Assembly (NCBI GenBank): GCA_021851335.1
Contig: JAJZEA010000009.1
Span: 1-64,000, forward strand
Reading direction: 5' to 3'
Source of the DNA: Acidobacteriota bacterium
Lineage (GTDB): Bacteria; Acidobacteriota; Terriglobia; Terriglobales; Acidobacteriaceae
Length of the DNA: 64,000 nucleotides
Part shown: positions 16,161-25,786 of the stretch, piece after piece
Position numbering within the stretch: position 1 is the first letter of the stretch
How the letters are laid out: the number at the start of each line of letters is the position of its first letter
The notes under the pieces: generated by a model
Databases searched by the model: none
What the model was told of the DNA's origin: nothing
What the model saw: only the letters and a program-made list of their open reading frames with translations
Program-made: the position numbers and the translations under genes

Positions 16161-17285
16161 TTACTCCGAAGCGGAGAAGGTGAAACTGGTGCGGGCGCGT
16201 TCGGCACTGCGCTCCAGAGCCAGTTCGATGAGGCGCGTGATGAGATCGGAGTAGGCGACGCCCGTGGCCTGCCAGAGCTTGGGATACATGCTGATGGAGG
16301 TGAAGCCCGGCAGCGTGTTGACCTCGTTGAGATAGATGCGGCGCTTGCCATCCGGCTCCATGAGGAAATCGACGCGGGCCATTCCGGCCAGGTCGCAGGC
16401 GCGGAAGGCCTCGATGGCCATGGCGCGAATTTTTTTGGATTCGGCGGCGGTGAGTTTAGCCGGGATGATGGGTATCGAAGCATCCGAAAGATACTTCGCC
16501 TCGTAGTCGTAAAACTCCTTGCCGGGAATGATCTCGCCGACGACGCTGGCCGTGGGCGCGTCGTTGCCGAGGACGGCGACTTCGAGTTCACGTGCGCGTT
16601 TGCTGCCGAGGGCTGCGCCCTGCTCAATGACGAGCTTGCGATCGAAGCGCGCGGCGAGCGCGAGTGCGGGCGCCAGTTCGCTGCGGTCGTGGACTTTGCT
16701 GATGCCGACCGAGGAGCCGAGATTCGCCGGCTTGACGAAGAGCGGATAACGCAGGGCGGCTTCAATGGCGGCAATGGATTTGCGCGGATGTGCTTCCCAC
16801 TCGGTGCGCAGCAGCGTGAGGTGCGGCACGATGGGCAGGCGTGCCTGGGCGAAGAGGCGCTTCATCACGTCCTTGTCCATGCCGGCGGCAGAGCCGAGAA
16901 CGCCGGAGCCGACGTAGGGAATGTCGGCCAACTCAAGCAGCCCCTGGATGGTGCCGTCCTCGCCGAAGGTGCCGTGCAGAACGGGGAAGACGAGATCAAC
17001 GGAGCGGGTAGAGATTGGCTCGGGAAGCTGAGTGGCGGCGGCGTGAAGCTGAAGCGCGCTGGCCGCGGTATTCGGTGCGGCATCGCTGGCAGAGGAGCCG
17101 CTGAGGAGCGCGCGGGCGGAGCCGCCAGTGAGCCAGTGACCGGATTTGTCGATGCCGAGCAGGACGACCTCGAAGCGGCGGCGGTCGATGGCGGCAAGGA
17201 TGGAGGTGGCCGAGCGCAGGGAGACTTCATGCTCGCCGCTGCGCCCGCCGAACAGAATGCCGACCCGGAGTTTTTTGCGTTTCAC
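16161..17285 (-). CDS. ddl: D-alanine--D-alanine ligase
   Basis: About 374 residues from GTG 17285 (VKRKKLRVGILFGGRSGEHEVS). The frame extends further upstream but the conserved N-terminus VGILFGGRSGEHEVSLRSA places the start here. ATP-grasp hallmarks: FVKPANLGSSVGISK, the catalytic EINTLPG-like stretch YLNEVNTLPGFTSISMYP, and Mg-binding Asp/Glu in ARVDFLMEPD. It joins two D-alanines for peptidoglycan precursor synthesis in the cytoplasm. The upstream arginase gene ends 123 bases away, so it may share the transcript. Confidence 0.95.
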   Translation of the reverse strand: MKRKKLRVGILFGGRSGEHEVSLRSATSILAAIDRRRFEVVLLGIDKSGHWLTGGSARALLSGSSASDAAPNTAASALQLHAAATQLPEPISTRSVDLVFPVLHGTFGEDGTIQGLLELADIPYVGSGVLGSAAGMDKDVMKRLFAQARLPIVPHLTLLRTEWEAHPRKSIAAIEAALRYPLFVKPANLGSSVGISKVHDRSELAPALALAARFDRKLVIEQGAALGSKRARELEVAVLGNDAPTASVVGEIIPGKEFYDYEAKYLSDASIPIIPAKLTAAESKKIRAMAIEAFRACDLAGMARVDFLMEPDGKRRIYLNEVNTLPGFTSISMYPKLWQATGVAYSDLITRLIELALERSAERARTSFTFSASE

Positions 17286-17408
17286 AACGTTTATTGTAGA
17301 TGCCGAAGTGAGCGGGAACAGATGAGTTTGGTGAGAATGCGCGAGCGGGTGATTTGAGGGACAACAGGTGCTGGAATGGGAACTCTGCCGCACGGATCAG
17401 ATCGTCTG

Positions 17409-18380
17409 TTATAGGATTTTCTTGCCGAAGGCGGAGCAGGCGAGTTCGACGGCAAGCTCGGCAGTACGGTTGCGTTCGTCGAGGACGGGATTGACCTCGA
17501 CGATTTCAAGGCTGAGCAGGCCGCCGTGGTCGGCGACGATCTCCATGGCGAGGTGGGCTTCGCGATAGGTGGCTCCGCCGCGGACGGGCGTGCCGACGCC
17601 GGGCGCGTCTTCCGGGTCGATCCAGTCCATATCGAGCGAGACGTGGAAGCCGACTGTGCCGTTCGAGACCAGACGCAAGGCTTCCTCCATGACGGCGCGC
17701 AAACCGCGCTCGTCGATGTCGCGCATGGTGAAGACGCGTACCCCGGCGCGACGGAGATTGTCGCTTTCGGCGGCGTCCACATCACGGATGCCGATCAGCA
17801 CCGTGTTTTCCGCGGCAACCTTGGGTGCGGAGTGGAAGATGGAACCCAGCGTCACAGGCCCAAGGCCGAGCAACGCGGCAAGCGGCATGCCGTGGACGTT
17901 GCCGGAAGGTGAGGTCTCCGGCGTATTGATGTCGGAGTGCGCATCGAGCCAGAGCAGGCCGATGCGCTCACCCTTGCGGCGGAAGAACTCCGAGACGCCG
18001 CTGACGGTGCCCGCGGCCATGGAGTGGTCGCCGCCGAGGACGAGCGGTGTGCGACCGGAGGCGAGAATGTCGAGAACCGCCGCAGCGCTACGCGTGCAGG
18101 TGTCGGCGATCTCGTCCAGATAGTGTGCGTTACGGCTGCCGAAGTGCTGGGTTTCGGCGATTTCGACGGCGATGTTACCGGAGTCGGAAACGGTGTGTCC
18201 GAGCGCTGCCAGTCGCGTGTCGAGGCCCGCGACGCGAACCGCGGACGGCCCCATATCCACACCGCGACGACTGGCACCCAGATCGATGGGGACGCCGAGC
18301 ACGCCGAGGTGGCGCGTGGGACGGGTTTGGGCGCCTTTATGTGGATTGCCGAGAGTGAGCGCGTCGGACGTATTGGACAT
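17409..18380 (-). CDS. rocF: Arginase
   Basis: About 323 residues of the ureohydrolase family. Binuclear manganese ligands are all visible: GGDHS, WLDAHSDINTP, and SLDMDWIDPEDAPGVGTP. The NTPETSPSGNVHGMPLA loop is characteristic of arginase rather than agmatinase. It hydrolyses arginine to ornithine and urea. The extra N-terminal 25 residues are polar. It starts divergently to the diguanylate cyclase gene across about 244 bases in which I see no strong regulatory palindrome. Confidence 0.93.
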   Translation of the reverse strand: MSNTSDALTLGNPHKGAQTRPTRHLGVLGVPIDLGASRRGVDMGPSAVRVAGLDTRLAALGHTVSDSGNIAVEIAETQHFGSRNAHYLDEIADTCTRSAAAVLDILASGRTPLVLGGDHSMAAGTVSGVSEFFRRKGERIGLLWLDAHSDINTPETSPSGNVHGMPLAALLGLGPVTLGSIFHSAPKVAAENTVLIGIRDVDAAESDNLRRAGVRVFTMRDIDERGLRAVMEEALRLVSNGTVGFHVSLDMDWIDPEDAPGVGTPVRGGATYREAHLAMEIVADHGGLLSLEIVEVNPVLDERNRTAELAVELACSAFGKKIL

Positions 18381-18624
18381 GAATCGACTCCAGGCCCGGA
18401 TTGGCAGGCCAACCTGTCATTAGAGCAGACGAGCCGTGTTGGGGGGCAAGGCGAAGTCATACCAGAGCGCGCCTGCGAGCAAAAAGTGAACTAAGATGGT
18501 GCTGTAACGGTAAGATGTGGAAAATATACGCGCAGAACGTGCAGCGGAAGCCGATAAGAAAATATTGGGGCCGTATGCGCTTTGTAGTCGCAGTGCACTT
18601 TGGCTTTGGGTATTCCGAGTAGGC

Positions 18625-20973
18625 ATGAGAGATCATTTCAGATGCGGTCGATTCAGTGCTGTCGGCAGGGTGAGTGTGGCAATCTTGCTCGCTTCCGCCA
18701 TAAGCCTGCGCGTTCATTCTGATCCGATGCCGCTGACGCAACTGGAGCAGGTGACGCGGTTGAGCAATCTTGCCGCGGCACAACGTCTGCCGGTGGAACT
18801 CACAGGGACTGTCATATTTGTGCGCCCGCGGGATAGTTCTCTCTTTCTGAGTGATGGTGCGACTGGGCTGTACGTGAGTTTTGCGAAGGACCTCGGGTTG
18901 AAAGCGGGGGACCGGGTAAGCGTGATCGGTGAGACGGCTGCGAGTTTTCGCCCGATCGTGATGGGTCAATCCGTGAAATTTTTAAGCCACGACAGACTGC
19001 CTGCGCCAGTGAAAGCAACATTTTCTGATTTAATGCATGCACGGCTCGATTGCCGCTTTGTGACAGTGGCCGGGCGGGTGCTGGCGGCTGCCTACGATGA
19101 TGAACAGCCGCATCCGGCGCTGCGTCTGGAGGTGCGGATGCTCGGTGGAAAGGTCGATGTCGTCGTTCTGCATCCGGGTGATCTGACGCCGGGATCGCTT
19201 CTTGGCGCCGACATTCAGGCTGACGGCACGGTGTCCGGCGACTTTGACACGAAGATGAATCTGGCAGGAATCTGGATCGAACTTGGATCGCCGAGCCAGT
19301 TGACGGTGGTACGTCGCCCTGTGAACAGCGTGTGGGCGACGCCGCTGACACCCATTGCACAGGCGGGATACGGGTATCAGGATCTGAACCAAAGTGAACG
19401 GGTTCGGGTGGCCGGTACGCTGACATATTTTGAACCGGGTGCGCTGGCTGTGGTGCAGAAGGGAAGCGATTCACTCCTGATTGAGACGCAATCGCGGCTG
19501 CCGCTGCATGCCGGAGAACCGGTCGAAGCGACCGGATTTCCTCAAGTCGATCAGGAGTCTGTGCGGCTGATTGATGGGCAACTGCGACTTGAGCCGGATG
19601 ACCTGGATCAAGCCGCAGTGCAACCGCGCGTGATTCCCTGGGAGGAAGCCGCAGCGGGACGCTACGCGTACGATCTTGTCTCCATGCAGGGCTATGTGGT
19701 GGCAAAGGTCAAGGATGCGCGTGTGCAAATGTACGTCATTCGCGAAGGCGACCATCTCTTCTCCGCGTCGATGCGGCAAAGCTCCGCCGATGCGGGAATG
19801 ACCGCATCGAATCAAGGGAAGATCGATGTGGGCAGTCTGGTGCGCGTCACGGGCATCTGTTTTGTAGAAAATGGCAACCACTGGCGAGATCGGCTCTGGT
19901 TTGATTTGCGCATGCGTTCACCGCAGGATGTGGAGTTGGTTGAGTTGCCCTCCTGGTGGACATTTCAGCGTTTGATGTGGGTGATTGCCGGGCTGGGACT
20001 GCTGATTCTGACGGCCGTTGCGTGGGTGGCGCTGCTGGGCCACAGGGTGCGGCAGCAGACTCTGGTACTGGAGCAGAAGAACCGCGAAGAGGCAGCCAGT
20101 CAGCGCCGATTTGCGCTCTATGAGCAGCGCCGCGGTGAGATTCTGGAAATGATCAGTCGAGGCCATCCACTCGGATCGATTCTCGATGCGGTTGTAGGCC
20201 TGGTGTCGTTCCAACTTCATGGCGCTCATTGCTGGATTGAGTTGAATGAAAGATGGGAACCGGGAGATCGAACCCGACTGCCGGGCAAGATGTCGATTGC
20301 CACAGAGCCACTGCTTGGCGTCGATGGAGAACGGTTAGGATTACTCCATCTCTCGGTTGCGTTTCACATCACCGACGCGGAGGAGATGCGCGAAGCGCTT
20401 CAGGGTGGTGCACGGATTGCGGAGCTTGCGATCACCACGCAGCGGCTGTATCAGGATCTGCGGCATCGGTCGGAGTATGACCAGTTGACCGATATTCCGA
20501 ATCGATTCAGTTTTGAACGGAGGGTGACCGAACTGCTTGCGCAGGTGGAACGAGGTGGCGCGAACCTGGCCATGATTTATGTTGATCTGGATCGGTTCAA
20601 AGAGGTGAACGACCGATATGGTCACCGCGTGGGCGACTTGTTTCTGCAGCAGGTGGCGCAGCGCATGAAGGCGCAGTTGCGCGGCAACGATATGTTGGCA
20701 CGAATGGGCGGGGATGAATTCATCGTCCTCATTCCAGGCGTGCACAGCCGCAAGGAAGCCGAGGAAGTGGTACAGCGCATCGACCGCTCTTTTGAAGAAG
20801 AGTTTGCGATTGAAAGCTATCGAATGCGCGGGTCGGCGAGCATTGGGCTGGCCATTGCGCCCGAGGACGGCATGGATAAAGAGGAACTGCAGCGCGTCGC
20901 GGATATGGCGATGTATCTGCACAAGGAACAAAAGAAACAGAATCAGGCCGAATTGCGCAATCGTCGCGACTGA
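18625..20973 (+). CDS. Membrane diguanylate cyclase (GGDEF)
   Basis: About 782 residues from ATG 18625 (a longer frame from 18517 adds an unlikely leader). A signal/anchor segment (VGRVSVAILLASAISLRV) leads to a periplasmic region of about 420 residues with OB-like beta segments (VELTGTVIFVRPRDSSLFL). A transmembrane helix (MWVIAGLGLLILTAVAWVALL), a coiled-coil linker, a GAF-like region and a C-terminal GGDEF domain follow. The active site GGDEF is intact, with an RGND product-inhibition (I-)site five residues before it. It should make cyclic di-GMP in response to an envelope signal. Transcription converges with the D-aminoacylase-like gene. Confidence 0.92.
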   Translation: MRDHFRCGRFSAVGRVSVAILLASAISLRVHSDPMPLTQLEQVTRLSNLAAAQRLPVELTGTVIFVRPRDSSLFLSDGATGLYVSFAKDLGLKAGDRVSVIGETAASFRPIVMGQSVKFLSHDRLPAPVKATFSDLMHARLDCRFVTVAGRVLAAAYDDEQPHPALRLEVRMLGGKVDVVVLHPGDLTPGSLLGADIQADGTVSGDFDTKMNLAGIWIELGSPSQLTVVRRPVNSVWATPLTPIAQAGYGYQDLNQSERVRVAGTLTYFEPGALAVVQKGSDSLLIETQSRLPLHAGEPVEATGFPQVDQESVRLIDGQLRLEPDDLDQAAVQPRVIPWEEAAAGRYAYDLVSMQGYVVAKVKDARVQMYVIREGDHLFSASMRQSSADAGMTASNQGKIDVGSLVRVTGICFVENGNHWRDRLWFDLRMRSPQDVELVELPSWWTFQRLMWVIAGLGLLILTAVAWVALLGHRVRQQTLVLEQKNREEAASQRRFALYEQRRGEILEMISRGHPLGSILDAVVGLVSFQLHGAHCWIELNERWEPGDRTRLPGKMSIATEPLLGVDGERLGLLHLSVAFHITDAEEMREALQGGARIAELAITTQRLYQDLRHRSEYDQLTDIPNRFSFERRVTELLAQVERGGANLAMIYVDLDRFKEVNDRYGHRVGDLFLQQVAQRMKAQLRGNDMLARMGGDEFIVLIPGVHSRKEAEEVVQRIDRSFEEEFAIESYRMRGSASIGLAIAPEDGMDKEELQRVADMAMYLHKEQKKQNQAELRNRRD

Positions 20974-20976
20974 CAA

Positions 20977-21087
20977 GAGCGTGTTTCATCCAGAGCCATG
21001 CGGCTTCGTCTGAACTCTTCAGCCCCGCTTGGGCGGCAGGTCTGATCCGGTCCATTTCATGCCTCAATTGGTTGATGAAACGCGCTC
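20977..21087. other. Long inverted repeat between convergent genes
   Basis: GAGCGTGTTTCATC (20977-20990) pairs with GATGAAACGCGCTC (21074-21087), 14 bp with one G-U pair if RNA. The 83-base interior has smaller hairpins, including AGCC/GGCT near 20995 and GCCC/GGGC near 21030. It fills the gap between the ends of the cyclase and amidohydrolase genes and may serve as a two-way 3'-end structure. Confidence 0.4.
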
Positions 21088-21104
21088 AAGTTCCCGCGAA
21101 AATT

Positions 21105-22802
21105 TTAAGGACGATAACCCGGTCCGCGCAGCACCTTGCCCGGCAGCGCGGCGGTCATCTGCCCGTGAGCAATTACCGGCACTCCGTTGACGAGTACAAA
21201 GTCCATGCCGGTCGAAAGCTGGTTTGGATTCTCATACGTTGCCTGATCCTGTATCGTTGACGGATCGAAGACCACAATATCCGCAGCCAGGCCCAGTTTC
21301 AGCACGCCGCGATCTGCCAGATGAAGCCTTTCCGCGGGCAGCGCGGAGAATTTGCGAATGGCGTCGGGCAGTGTGAGCAGATGATCCTGACGCACATATT
21401 TGCGCAGGATGCGCGGGAAGGTTCCGTAGGCTCGCGGATGCGTGTGCTGTTGCCCTAGCAGGCCGTCGGGTGAGACGCCGCCTGCGTCATTATCGATCGA
21501 CACCCATGGCTGTTTGAGAGCCAGCTCGACGTCTGGCTCGCTCATGGCAAAGACGGCGACCTCAGTATCCGCGTGATCTCGAATGAGCAGATCGCAGAGC
21601 GCGTCGATCGGGTCTTCATGCCATTGTGCAGCAACCTGTGAGAGCCGCTTGCCCAGCAGCGGGCGAAGTGCGGGATCACCCACATCCGTGATGAGAACGT
21701 CCTGTGGCCCGGAGATTTCCTGCCATTCGTTGTCCCAGTTGGAGTGCGTCTGAAGCAGGTCTTGCCGAATGCGGGAACGCATGGCAGGAGCTTTGAGCCG
21801 CGCGAGCATGGCGTCTGTGCCGCCCGCGTGTGCCCAGGGCGGAATAAAAGCGGACAGCGGGTTGCCCCATGCGGTGTAGGCGTAGGTGTCCGCAGCAATA
21901 TCCAGGCCCTGTGCGCGGTATTGATCGATGCGGGCGACGATCTCTGGCATGCGTCCCCAGTTGGCGTGACCGGCGGCCTTGAGGTGCCATATCTCCACCG
22001 ATGTATGAGCCTGTCGACCGATGGATGCCGCCTCGTCCAGCGCAGGAAGAATCTGGTCGCTCTCGGAGCGAATGTGGGTGGCATAGATGCCGCCATACTG
22101 CCCCGCGACCGAAGCCAGGGCGGCAATCTCGGCTGTTTTGGCATACGGCGCAGGGGCGTATTGCAGCGAAGTCGACAAGCCCATGGCCCCGTCCCGCATC
22201 GCCTGAGCGACCATCGCGCGCATCTGGTCAAGCTGAGCGGGCGTGGGCTGCACATCACCGTCTCCGAGCACGATGCGACGAATGCCGGTCTCTCCCACGT
22301 AGGTGGCGAAGTTTATACCAATTCCCTGCCGCTCCAGCCGTGCAAAATACTGCGCAAGCGTGGTCCAGTCCTGCTCTATGTGCAGGTGCGCGTAATCGCT
22401 GGCATTGTCGGCAATCATCTGCGCATTCAGCGGCGCAACGGAGTCGCCCTCGCCGGTGATCTCTGTGGTGATGCCTTGAAATATTTTAGAGGGAACGCGC
22501 GGATCAACCAGCAGATTCAGCTCGGACTGACCGAGCATGTCGATGAAGCCCGGCGCAACGATCTGGCCGTGTGCGTCGATGGTCTGCCTGCGGTTGTCTC
22601 CGTCGAGTTTCCCAATGGCTGCGATTTTGCCCGCACGAATGCCAATATCAGCGGCATACCACGGCGAGCCGGTGCCATCCAGAATGTGGCCGCCAGTAAT
22701 CACAATGTCGAATGGAGCAGCGGGCGCAGCCGACTGCGCAAAGGTTTGTAACGCAAGCAACGTGAGTGCGGAAACGAAGACGGCAGAACGAAAGCTGACC
22801 AT
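21105..22802 (-). CDS. Secreted D-aminoacylase-like amidohydrolase
   Basis: About 565 residues from ATG 22802 (AGGAG just upstream). Signal peptide (AVFVSALTLLALQTFAQ) then the amidohydrolase N-terminal strand motif GGHILDGTGSPWYAADIGIRAG. Later metal ligands match N-acyl-D-amino-acid deacylase: YATHIRSES and VEIWHLKAAG. However, the usual PGFIDxHxH is replaced by PGFIDMLGQSE, and the usual Cys of the GNCG motif by ITGEGDS. The two late His motifs support the family, but a normal alpha-metal site is missing. It probably hydrolyses an N-acylated amino acid or dipeptide-like substrate in the periplasm. Confidence 0.82.
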   Translation of the reverse strand: MVSFRSAVFVSALTLLALQTFAQSAAPAAPFDIVITGGHILDGTGSPWYAADIGIRAGKIAAIGKLDGDNRRQTIDAHGQIVAPGFIDMLGQSELNLLVDPRVPSKIFQGITTEITGEGDSVAPLNAQMIADNASDYAHLHIEQDWTTLAQYFARLERQGIGINFATYVGETGIRRIVLGDGDVQPTPAQLDQMRAMVAQAMRDGAMGLSTSLQYAPAPYAKTAEIAALASVAGQYGGIYATHIRSESDQILPALDEAASIGRQAHTSVEIWHLKAAGHANWGRMPEIVARIDQYRAQGLDIAADTYAYTAWGNPLSAFIPPWAHAGGTDAMLARLKAPAMRSRIRQDLLQTHSNWDNEWQEISGPQDVLITDVGDPALRPLLGKRLSQVAAQWHEDPIDALCDLLIRDHADTEVAVFAMSEPDVELALKQPWVSIDNDAGGVSPDGLLGQQHTHPRAYGTFPRILRKYVRQDHLLTLPDAIRKFSALPAERLHLADRGVLKLGLAADIVVFDPSTIQDQATYENPNQLSTGMDFVLVNGVPVIAHGQMTAALPGKVLRGPGYRP

Positions 22803-22887
22803 ATAACTCCTGCGCAAAACAGACGAAATGAACTGTGCCGATCGCGCTTCAGAATAGAAAGTAGAGGCAGAGTAACACGCACTCGCT

Positions 22888-23208
22888 TCATGGGGTATCT
22901 TTGCTTGCTTCATCGGCATCAAGGAACTGCCACCAGCAGTCCTCCACCACGGCTCCAAGTTCGTCGGCCATGCGTGTGAGGGACTGCTCAACGAGCGCCA
23001 TCTCGCCGCGCAGATAATCCCGCGAGCCAGAGATAGACACAATGCCGAGTGTGGCGCTTTGCCACAGCACGACCTCATCCAGCTCTGCAACGGATACATT
23101 GAATCGTTGTCGGAGGCGATCTTTGATGGAACGCACCACCATGCGGCGGTCTTTGAGCGAATGCGCGGCGGGAATGCGAAGCTCCACGAATGCCTGCGCG
23201 ACAGCCAT
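22888..23208 (-). CDS. DUF503 (YlxP-like) protein
   Basis: About 106 residues from ATG 23208, with GGAGGAG upstream overlapping the end of the symporter gene. The N-terminus (MAVAQAFVELRIPAAHSLKD) and RSIKDRLRQRFNVSVAELD are typical of DUF503/YlxP, small proteins often linked to ribosome-binding factor operons. A much longer frame in the same phase (to 24084) is antisense-phase noise over the symporter. The gene follows the symporter stop by five bases, so they share a transcript. Confidence 0.88.
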   Translation of the reverse strand: MAVAQAFVELRIPAAHSLKDRRMVVRSIKDRLRQRFNVSVAELDEVVLWQSATLGIVSISGSRDYLRGEMALVEQSLTRMADELGAVVEDCWWQFLDADEASKDTP

Positions 23209-23213
23209 GACGA

Positions 23214-24647
23214 TTACTCCTCCAGGCTGGAGAGTTGCAGCGCCGTTGGAGGCGCGGTTAACAGGCTGACCACTACGAGCGCGGCCACGGCAACAAACAG
23301 CGCGGGGAAAATCGCATCGCGCTGCGCAATCCAGGCAGGGAAAAGATTGCGAAACACTGGCAGATCCCATGCCAACGTTATGGCTGTGCCAGTGGCGATG
23401 GCCGCGACCGCACCGTGCGCCGTGGCTCGCCTGGAGTAAAATGCGGCCAGAATTACCGGCGTCAGTGCAGCGGAGTAGATGGTATAAGCCCACAGCATCT
23501 TCTCGAGAATGCTCTCCGCGTACACTGCCTGATAAAGCGCCCAGCAACCCAGCAGCACTACAAAAAGCCGGCCCATGATGAGCACGCGCTTGTTGCTGGC
23601 ATCGGGCGAGATGTAACGCGAAAAGACATCGTTGACCAGGTTGGTTGCAGGCGAAAACAGAAAGTTTGACGCCGTGGAGATGACCTTGGCAAAGACCGCT
23701 GCCAGCAGCAAAGCGCCCAGCATCGCCGGCAGACCATGTCGCGCCGTGTACGCGATGATCTCGCGTGGATGCTGCGCGACTTCGCCCGAAGGAAACAGCG
23801 CCGAGCCAAAGACCGCAATGGCGACGATCAGCGTTTCCAGAATGACTGTACCAATGATCCAGCCGATGACGGAGAGGCGCGCGTCCCTCTCGGACCGCGC
23901 TGAGAAAAACTTTTGATACATCGCCTGGTTGCCCAGCATCAGCATGAGCGTGGGGAAGAGAAACTCCAGTGCGTGAATCGGCGTCAGATTGCCAAACACC
24001 TGAAAGTGCGTGGCAGGCAGAGCTGCCTGGACGCCGGACCATCCTCCTGCGTGAGCCAGCAGATACGGCGCCGCAACGATGCAAATCACCGTCACGACAC
24101 TGCCAATCAGCACGTCCGAATAAGCCACCGAAGACATTCCCGCAAGCGCCGTCAACACAATCACGAAAAAGGCAATCAGATAGGTGCCCAGCGTCGGCGT
24201 AATCACATCCGGAAAGATGAGGTGAAGCACATCACCGCCACCGCGAAACTGGTAGCTGGCAATTCCCGTATACGCGAAAACAATGGCAATCGTGCCCAGC
24301 ACACGCGCAGTCTGGTTGTAGCGTGCTTCGAGCAGGTCAGGAATGGTGAAGCGAGCGAAACGGCGCGCGCGCGGCGCGATGAAGTAGATGAGAACCAGGC
24401 CAATCCAGCCGCCTGCCGGAATCCAGAGCGCCGCAAAGCCGTTGCGATACGCAGCCTCAGCCCCGGCAAACAGCGAGCCTGCGCCAATCCACGAGCTGAG
24501 GAGTGTGAAGACCAGCACCACGGCGGGCAGCGAGCGCCCCGCAACCAGAAAATCAGCTTTGGTTTTGACTGTAGTGGAGCGATACACGGCAATCGCCAGC
24601 AGCGCAACAACGATCACGGCAAGACACAGAGCGTAAAGCGAAGACAT
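23214..24647 (-). CDS. Sodium/solute symporter (SSS family)
   Basis: About 477 residues from ATG 24647, with some 12-13 hydrophobic spans. SSS-type features include the first-helix region FLVAGRSLPAVVLVFTLLSSWIGAGS, the loop with FTIPDLLEARYN, and YSDVLIGSVVTVICIV. Members carry sodium with sugars, amino acids or carboxylates; the substrate is not readable from sequence here. Its position upstream of DUF503 and the D-aminoacylase-like gene suggests uptake of amino-acid derivatives, an inference only. Confidence 0.9.
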   Translation of the reverse strand: MSSLYALCLAVIVVALLAIAVYRSTTVKTKADFLVAGRSLPAVVLVFTLLSSWIGAGSLFAGAEAAYRNGFAALWIPAGGWIGLVLIYFIAPRARRFARFTIPDLLEARYNQTARVLGTIAIVFAYTGIASYQFRGGGDVLHLIFPDVITPTLGTYLIAFFVIVLTALAGMSSVAYSDVLIGSVVTVICIVAAPYLLAHAGGWSGVQAALPATHFQVFGNLTPIHALEFLFPTLMLMLGNQAMYQKFFSARSERDARLSVIGWIIGTVILETLIVAIAVFGSALFPSGEVAQHPREIIAYTARHGLPAMLGALLLAAVFAKVISTASNFLFSPATNLVNDVFSRYISPDASNKRVLIMGRLFVVLLGCWALYQAVYAESILEKMLWAYTIYSAALTPVILAAFYSRRATAHGAVAAIATGTAITLAWDLPVFRNLFPAWIAQRDAIFPALFVAVAALVVVSLLTAPPTALQLSSLEE

Positions 24648-24738
24648 ACGGATTCCTGCACAGCACAAAGTGAAGTTGGCTTTCACAGCGAGTGTATCGA
24701 ATCGATGGGATCGGGTGGGAGTTATGCTTCTCCACACG

Positions 24739-25053
24739 TCAGTTTTGCGTCAGGCGGGCGGTGGCCACGGCAGCCGTGATGCCACGAAGCAGCACCACTT
24801 TCTCACGACTGTGTTCTCCGGTGAGCAAGCGCACCGAAGCTCTCGAAAGTGAAAAGGCATCGGCAAGAAACCGTATCAGAACCTGATTCGCACTGCCCTC
24901 GACAGGTGGCGCGGCGACGGCGACACGCCAATGCGCACCGTCGGCTGTGAGGCCAAGAAATGCTGTTTTGCGGGCGCCCGGCTGCACGCGCATGGCGAGA
25001 GAACAACCCTCGGGGTGGTCGCGCAGCGCGAGATGACGTGGTTCTGAGGTCAT
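24739..25053 (-). CDS. DUF167 (YggU-like) protein
   Basis: About 104 residues from ATG 25053, seven bases after the yggS stop. The conserved core RVQPGARKTAFLGLTADGAHWRVAVAAPPVEGSANQ fits the DUF167 family (the KxxVxAPPxxGxAN signature). Function is unknown; in many bacteria it is located beside yggS/yggT, which matches the order here. Cytoplasmic. Confidence 0.9.
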   Translation of the reverse strand: MTSEPRHLALRDHPEGCSLAMRVQPGARKTAFLGLTADGAHWRVAVAAPPVEGSANQVLIRFLADAFSLSRASVRLLTGEHSREKVVLLRGITAAVATARLTQN

Positions 25054-25060
25054 GACGCGC

Positions 25061-25786
25061 TCACGGCTGCGGTTTCGGTCGAGCACCGAAGAGTGCTGTT
25101 CCCACGCGAATGCGCGTCGAGCCTTCTGCAATGGCCAGCGCAAAGTCTCCGCTCATGCCCATCGAAAGCTCGTGCATATTCAGTGCCGGATGCGCCTTGG
25201 AAATTTCGTCGCGTAGCCGCCGCAACGCCCGAAAACAGGCGCGAGTCTCGTCTTCGCCAGCGTCCAGTGGAGCAATGGTCATCAACCCGTCCACGCGCAG
25301 ATGCGCCAGATCCGGAAGCCGTTCAAGCAACTCATCGAGCGCGCGCGTATGCTGCATCAATCCAGTCTTTGTGGGTTCGTCGCTCAGCTTGATTTCCAGC
25401 AGGACAGGCAGGTGCTTGCCACTGTGCGCCGCTGCCGAATCCAGGCGCAACGCCAGCGGCAATGAGTCCAGTGAGTCGATGCCATCAAAGAGTTCCACGG
25501 CGCGCGCGGCCTTGTTGCTTTGCAGATGACCAATCAGATGCACCGCGATCGCTGCGCGCCCATCCGTCGGCAGCAAAGTGGATTTTTGGGCAAACTCCTG
25601 CACACGATTTTCCCCAAACAGCGCCAGACCCAATTCCTGAGCCGCGAGCATTGCCGCAGCCGGATGCGTCTTCGAAACAGCCATCAGGGCAACTTCTGCG
25701 CGCTTGCGTCCAGCAGCCCTGCACGCCGCTGCGATTGAGTCTTCCAGCCGCAGCAGCCGCTCTCGCAGCTCGCTGTCAGTGGCCAT
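25061..25786 (-). CDS. YggS/PROSC-type pyridoxal phosphate homeostasis protein
   Basis: About 241 residues, a single TIM barrel binding pyridoxal phosphate. The PLP lysine motif MAVSKTHP is present (Lys about position 38), then GENRVQE, HLIGHLQSNKA, and the C-terminal phosphate-binding ELSMGMSGDFALAIAEGSTRIRVG. The family buffers free PLP and lacks enzyme activity. The start at 25786 lies about ten bases inside the trxB 3' end, so the two are probably coupled. Confidence 0.93.
   Translation of the reverse strand: MATDSELRERLLRLEDSIAAACRAAGRKRAEVALMAVSKTHPAAAMLAAQELGLALFGENRVQEFAQKSTLLPTDGRAAIAVHLIGHLQSNKAARAVELFDGIDSLDSLPLALRLDSAAAHSGKHLPVLLEIKLSDEPTKTGLMQHTRALDELLERLPDLAHLRVDGLMTIAPLDAGEDETRACFRALRRLRDEISKAHPALNMHELSMGMSGDFALAIAEGSTRIRVGTALFGARPKPQP

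Noticed and set aside
22888..24084. One long minus-strand protein of 398 residues
   Set aside because: Only the last 106 residues look like a real protein (DUF503) with its own ribosome-binding site; the front part lies in a wrong phase over the symporter gene.
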